64,000 bases of DNA from Neorhizobium petrolearium (lineage in GTDB: Bacteria; Pseudomonadota; Alphaproteobacteria; Rhizobiales; Rhizobiaceae): assembly GCF_017873175.1 (NCBI RefSeq), contig NZ_JAGGJW010000005.1:124001-188000 (forward strand), in the 5' to 3' direction. Each line of letters begins with the position of its first letter. The stretch's first letter is position 1. The notes beneath the pieces are model-generated. The model searched no databases and was not told the DNA's origin. It worked only from the letters and a program-made list of their open reading frames with translations. A program made the position numbers and the translations under genes. Positions 60,340-64,000 of the stretch are shown piece by piece.

Positions 60340-61398
60340 ATGGCCAACATTGTCATCGACCGCATCCGCAAGAGCTTCGGCTCCTTCGAGGCGCTGAAAG
60401 AGGTCTCGCTGACGATCAACGACGGCGAGTTCGTCTCGCTGCTCGGTCCCTCCGGCTGCGGCAAGACCACGCTCCTGCGCATCATCGCAGGTCTCGAAAC
60501 CGCAACCTCGGGAGACGTCCGCATCGGCGACAGATCGGTGATCGGCCTGCCGCCGAAGGATCGCGGACTGGCCATGGTCTTCCAGAACTACGCGGTCTTC
60601 CCGCATATGACCGTCTACGAGAACGTCGCCTTCGGGCTTCGCATGCAGAAGGCCGACGACGCGCGGGTGAAAGCGCAGGTTGAAAAGGCCGCCGGCCTGC
60701 TCCACATCGAGCAATATCTCGATCGCTATCCGAACAAGCTCTCCGGTGGCCAGCGCCAGCGCGTTGCGGTCGCCCGTGCGCTTGCCGTCGAGCCCAAGGT
60801 CCTGCTGATGGACGAGCCGCTCTCCAACCTCGATGCGCTGTTGCGGCTCGAAATGCGCACCGAACTGAAGACCGTCCTGCAATCGGCCGGCACGACGACG
60901 ATCTACGTCACGCATGACCAGACCGAGGCGATGGGCCTGTCCGACCGCATTGCCGTCATGCACAACGGCGTGGTCGAGCAGGTCGGCACGCCGGTGGACG
61001 TCTACAATCATCCGGCGACGCGCTTCGTCGGCGGCTTCATCGGCAATCCGCCGATGAATTTCATCAAGGTGCCGGTCTCGAACGGTCAGGTGGTAGCGGG
61101 TGCCGAGCAGTTCGTGGCGCCGAAGGAAGCAGGCGGCGAGGTCGTCCTCGGCCTGCGCGGCGAAGCCGTTGAACTGGCACCCCTCCCCCAAGGGCTCGAA
61201 ATGAAGGTTCGCGTCGCCGAGCCGATGGGCTCGCATCTGCTTCTGACCGGCTCGATCCACGACCAGCCGGTGCGTGTCATTCTGCCGGCGTCCGAGACTG
61301 TCAGGAGCGGCGACACGATCGGCCTCAAGCTCGACCGCAACCGCATTACATGGCTTTCGCCCGAAAGCGGCAAGTCCTACCCGGCCGTCGCGGCCTGA
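60340..61398 (+). CDS. ABC transporter ATP-binding protein, UgpC/MsmK type
   Basis: ATPase of 352 residues with Walker A GPSGCGKTT (about 37-45), LSGGQRQRVAVARAL, Walker B VLLMDEP and VTHDQ switch His. The C-terminal TOBE-like domain starts near 240. It serves the importer encoded directly upstream. Confidence 0.93.
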   Translation: MANIVIDRIRKSFGSFEALKEVSLTINDGEFVSLLGPSGCGKTTLLRIIAGLETATSGDVRIGDRSVIGLPPKDRGLAMVFQNYAVFPHMTVYENVAFGLRMQKADDARVKAQVEKAAGLLHIEQYLDRYPNKLSGGQRQRVAVARALAVEPKVLLMDEPLSNLDALLRLEMRTELKTVLQSAGTTTIYVTHDQTEAMGLSDRIAVMHNGVVEQVGTPVDVYNHPATRFVGGFIGNPPMNFIKVPVSNGQVVAGAEQFVAPKEAGGEVVLGLRGEAVELAPLPQGLEMKVRVAEPMGSHLLLTGSIHDQPVRVILPASETVRSGDTIGLKLDRNRITWLSPESGKSYPAVAA

Positions 61399-61416
61399 CA
61401 ATCCTGGAGTACCGGC

Positions 61417-62667
61417 ATGAACACGCATATCGATGAGGCCAAACGGATCCTCGTCACCAACGACCGCGGTGGCTATACGGTGCCGACCGATCGGCTCTAT
61501 CCCTTCCAGTGGAACTGGGATTCCGCCTTCGTCGCCATGGGTTTCGCGCTCTACAACACCGATCGCGCCTATCGGGAGCTCGAGCGCCTCGTCGAGGGCC
61601 AGTGGGCGGACGGCATGATCCCGCATATCGTCTTCCACCAGCCGAGCGACACCTATTTCCCTGGCCCGAATGTCTGGCGCACGAAACACACGATCCCGAC
61701 CTCCGGCATCACCCAGCCGCCGGTCTTTGCGATCGCACTGCGCGAGCTGCACGAAGCCGCAGGCAACAGGGACCGCACCCTGCCGCTCTATGAAGCGGCG
61801 TTGAAATGGCACCGCTGGTGGTATTCGGCGCGCGATCCGGAAGGCACCGGCCTCGTAGCGCTTCTACACCCCTGGGAAAGCGGCAGCGACAACTCGCCGG
61901 CCTGGGATGTCGCGCTCGCCCGCGTACCGACCACGACCGACACGCCCGTCGTGCGCAAGGATACCGGCCATGTGAATGCCGACATGCGCCCGCGTGACGA
62001 GGATTACAAACGCTTCATCCATCTGGTCGACACCTATGCCGCCTGTGGCTGGGACCCGGCGAAGCAGTGGGAAAGGGCGCCCTTCAAGATCGCCGAAATC
62101 CAGACGACCGCGATCCTGCTCAAGGCTGGCGAAGACCTGGAACATCTTGCACGGCTGTTCGGCAGGACGAAAGATGCGGCCGAGATCGTTGCGTTGAACG
62201 AACGAACGCGCCGGGCAATACTCACCCAATGGCGCCCTGCCCTCTCCCGCTTCGTCTCCCGCGACCTGATCTCCGGTAAGGATGTCGAGGCCGCAACCCA
62301 GGCCGGTTTCATCCCGCTCCTTGCACTCGACCTCGACAGGCAAATTGCGGATGCGCTGGTCGATGAGATGAAAGCCTGGTCGAAGGGGCTAAAAGTCGCG
62401 TTCCCGACCACCAGGCCGGGCGTCGCAGGCTGGGAGCCGAAGCGCTATTGGCGCGGCCCGGCCTGGGCGATCATCAACTGGCTGCTGATCGACGGACTGA
62501 AACGCAACGGCCATCCAGAAGCAGCCGAGGAGCTTCGTAAGTCGACGACCGCAGCGATCGAGACCGAAGGTTTCGCCGAATATTTCGATCCGATCACCGG
62601 CGAAGGCTGCGGCGGCCTTGGCTTCTCCTGGACGGCCGCCGCCTATATGTGGCTGATGAAAGCCTGA
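61417..62667 (+). CDS. GH63/MGH1-like glycoside hydrolase
   Basis: Cytoplasmic (alpha/alpha)6-barrel glycosidase of 416 residues. Typical motifs are PFQWNWDSAF (29-38), the general-acid Asp158 in WESGSDNSPAWD and the general-base region Glu396 in GEGCGGLGFSWTAAAYMWL at the end. Closest in character to bacterial mannosylglycerate/glucosylglycerate hydrolases and short GH63 proteins. As last gene of an ABC operon without its own signal peptide it probably hydrolyses the imported glycoside inside the cell. Confidence 0.85.
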   Translation: MNTHIDEAKRILVTNDRGGYTVPTDRLYPFQWNWDSAFVAMGFALYNTDRAYRELERLVEGQWADGMIPHIVFHQPSDTYFPGPNVWRTKHTIPTSGITQPPVFAIALRELHEAAGNRDRTLPLYEAALKWHRWWYSARDPEGTGLVALLHPWESGSDNSPAWDVALARVPTTTDTPVVRKDTGHVNADMRPRDEDYKRFIHLVDTYAACGWDPAKQWERAPFKIAEIQTTAILLKAGEDLEHLARLFGRTKDAAEIVALNERTRRAILTQWRPALSRFVSRDLISGKDVEAATQAGFIPLLALDLDRQIADALVDEMKAWSKGLKVAFPTTRPGVAGWEPKRYWRGPAWAIINWLLIDGLKRNGHPEAAEELRKSTTAAIETEGFAEYFDPITGEGCGGLGFSWTAAAYMWLMKA

Positions 62668-62714
62668 CCGTAACTTTGGGGAAGACAGACGCCTAGCCGG
62701 CGCCTGTTTCCGTT

Positions 62715-63926
62715 TCAGCGACGGCTGGCGATATCGGAGACCTGTACCGCGGGTGCGGCATTGCCCCAACTGTTGCGGATGTAAGTCAGCACGTCGGCCA
62801 CCTGCTGGTCCGACAGCCGCCAGCCGAGCGACGGCATCGAAGGCTGCGTCTTCGCTTCCGGCGTATGAACCCCCTGGCTGCCGTTCAGCACCAAGCGGAC
62901 GAGCGTTTCCGCACTCGGCTGCTGCACGATCGAACTTCCCGCCAGTGCCGGGAAAAGCTGGCGCGCGCCCTTGCCGGCGCCGCCATGGCAGGCCGAACAG
63001 GTGTCATGGTAGATCGCAGCACCCGCCGTCATATGCGGATCGCTGGCGGAGACCGGCTGTGGCTTGCCGGTCGGACCACCTTCCGTACTCTTGAGATAGG
63101 TGGCGATCGCCTTCGCATCCGCGTCGGTCATCAGCGAGGTCGAGGCCTGGATCGCCTCGGCCATCGGACCGGACGCGATCGTATGGCCGTTCGCCCCGCT
63201 CTTCAGGTATTGGACGATCTCATCCTCGCTCCAGCTGCCGATCCCGATATAGGAGTTGCCGGTGATGTTCGGGGCATACCATCCCTGCAATGATGCCCCC
63301 TGCAAAGCCTCGTCCACCTTATCGGCTCCGAGGAAGGTTTTCGGCGAGTGGCAGGTGCCGCAATGGCCGGGTCCCTGGACGATATAGGCGCCGCGGTTCC
63401 ATTCCGGCGATTTCGACGGGTCGGGCTTGAACGCGCCGCCTTCGAAATTGATCATGTTCCAACCCAGCATCGAAAGCCTGATATTGAACGGGAACGGCAA
63501 CTGGTTGGCGTCGACCGGATTGAAGACCGGCTCCACGGTGCGCAGATAAGACCAGAGGCTGGAAATATCCTCATCCTTCATCTTGGTATAGGCGGGATAA
63601 GGCATGGCGGGATAGAGCCTCTTGCCGTCGTGTCCGATACCCGTCTTCAGCGCCCGATGGAAATCCTCCTCCGTCCAGTTGCCGATACCGGTCGCCTTGT
63701 CCGGCGTAATGTTCGGCGGGATCAATTGCCCGAAAGGCGTTTCGAGCGGAAGACCGCCGGAAAGCGGTTTGCCCCCCGGCGCTGTATGACAGGCAGCACA
63801 GTCCGCCAGGATCGCCTGATAATGGCCGCGGATGATCTTGGAAGCATCGTCAGGTGCCTGCGACAGTGCCAGCCCTGCAGAAAGCACGGTCGTGGCGAGT
63901 GTGAGGGAAAAAGCGATCTTCTTCAT
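62715..63926 (-). CDS. Three-heme cytochrome c subunit of a periplasmic dehydrogenase
   Basis: Cytochrome c of 403 residues with a signal peptide (about 1-23). Three heme sites are visible: Cys43-Cys46-His47 (CAACH), Cys189-Cys192-His193 (CGTCH) and Cys310-Cys313-His314 (CSACH); Met108 in YPAMPYP is the expected axial ligand of the first heme. This is the architecture of AdhB-type subunits that take electrons from a GMC or quinoprotein dehydrogenase and hand them to quinone or a terminal oxidase. Its start overlaps the stop of the preceding minus-strand gene. Confidence 0.93.
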   Translation of the reverse strand: MKKIAFSLTLATTVLSAGLALSQAPDDASKIIRGHYQAILADCAACHTAPGGKPLSGGLPLETPFGQLIPPNITPDKATGIGNWTEEDFHRALKTGIGHDGKRLYPAMPYPAYTKMKDEDISSLWSYLRTVEPVFNPVDANQLPFPFNIRLSMLGWNMINFEGGAFKPDPSKSPEWNRGAYIVQGPGHCGTCHSPKTFLGADKVDEALQGASLQGWYAPNITGNSYIGIGSWSEDEIVQYLKSGANGHTIASGPMAEAIQASTSLMTDADAKAIATYLKSTEGGPTGKPQPVSASDPHMTAGAAIYHDTCSACHGGAGKGARQLFPALAGSSIVQQPSAETLVRLVLNGSQGVHTPEAKTQPSMPSLGWRLSDQQVADVLTYIRNSWGNAAPAVQVSDIASRR

Positions 63927-64000
63927 GCCGTCACCAGAGGCTGACCGGGGGTACGGAGATATTGCTGGCGGATGGCATCTGCCGCGTGGAAGGCGAGCGC
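63923..64000 (-). CDS. C-terminal end of a probable GMC-type dehydrogenase (cut by window)
   Basis: Only the last 25 residues are inside the window. They read ALAFHAADAIRQQYL and then a Pro/Thr tail. The first part aligns with the GMC C-terminus at 2546-4144 (ALYIADQIKSRLY), where it follows the SGGVNPT loop. The stop overlaps the cytochrome c start (ATGA), the usual layout for a flavoprotein and its cytochrome subunit. Confidence 0.5.
   Translation of the reverse strand, partial: ALAFHAADAIRQQYLRTPGQPLVTA

Overview
The window reads as chromosomal or chromid DNA of an alphaproteobacterium of the Rhizobium/Agrobacterium/Ensifer type. The reasons are high GC, short palindromic intergenic repeats of the rhizobial kind, many ABC uptake operons with separate substrate-binding proteins, two GFA-family proteins, a DUF2161-type protein and a lipoprotein-anchored GH25 hydrolase. 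No phage, insertion sequence or CRISPR array is visible. One tRNA gene, tRNA-Leu(CAG), is present.

Layout. (A) 1-9.75 kb: a carbohydrate or sugar-acid operon with an ABC substrate-binding protein (cut by the window edge), an enolase-superfamily dehydratase/racemase, a GMC flavoprotein with a gluconate-2-dehydrogenase-subunit-3-like partner, two permeases, a GntR regulator, the ATPase and an aldehyde dehydrogenase. (B) 9.75-18.5 kb: housekeeping and single genes, namely tRNA-Leu, a SelW/Rdx-like protein, DoxX, a 3-hydroxyisobutyrate-dehydrogenase-like enzyme, GFA, a hexapeptide acetyltransferase, GH25, a methyltransferase, a GlxA-type regulator, a DUF2161-like protein and an orphan SecD-P1-head protein. 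(C) 18.5-27.6 kb: a LysR regulator divergent from agmatinase, a spermidine/putrescine-type ABC transporter and a carbon-nitrogen hydrolase, followed by a GldA-like dehydrogenase and an IclR regulator; this is probably uptake and breakdown of a guanidino compound or polyamine.

(D) 27.8-50 kb is the most unusual part, about 22 kb of almost uninterrupted catabolic genes. A gentisate-dioxygenase-like cupin and a fumarylacetoacetase-family hydrolase are followed by MarR, a zinc alcohol dehydrogenase, a double-hotdog thioesterase, an enoyl-CoA hydratase and a CoxL-like molybdenum hydroxylase large subunit without its partner subunits. Next come two luciferase-like flavin monooxygenases, each beside an alpha/beta hydrolase, one FMN reductase, a GntR regulator, an SDR and an aldehyde dehydrogenase. 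The block ends with two divergent thiamine-diphosphate enzymes enclosing an FMN 2-hydroxyacid oxidase, and a FAD-linked 2-hydroxyacid dehydrogenase. Several of its promoters share a GTATAC-like element. It looks like a peripheral-to-central degradation route for an aromatic or alicyclic acid; the substrate cannot be read from the sequence.

(E) 50-56 kb: assorted genes (GFA, HD-domain protein, SDR, isochorismatase, ABC-F ATPase, peptidase T). (F) 56.1-62.7 kb: a LacI-controlled ABC operon with a GH63/MGH1-like glycosidase, preceded by two perfect 14-bp operators 22 bp apart. (G) 62.7-64 kb: a three-heme cytochrome c with the tail of a probable GMC dehydrogenase, reading out of the window.

All three complete ABC loci have a strong hairpin or palindromic repeat directly after the binding-protein gene, which fits differential mRNA stability within the operons.
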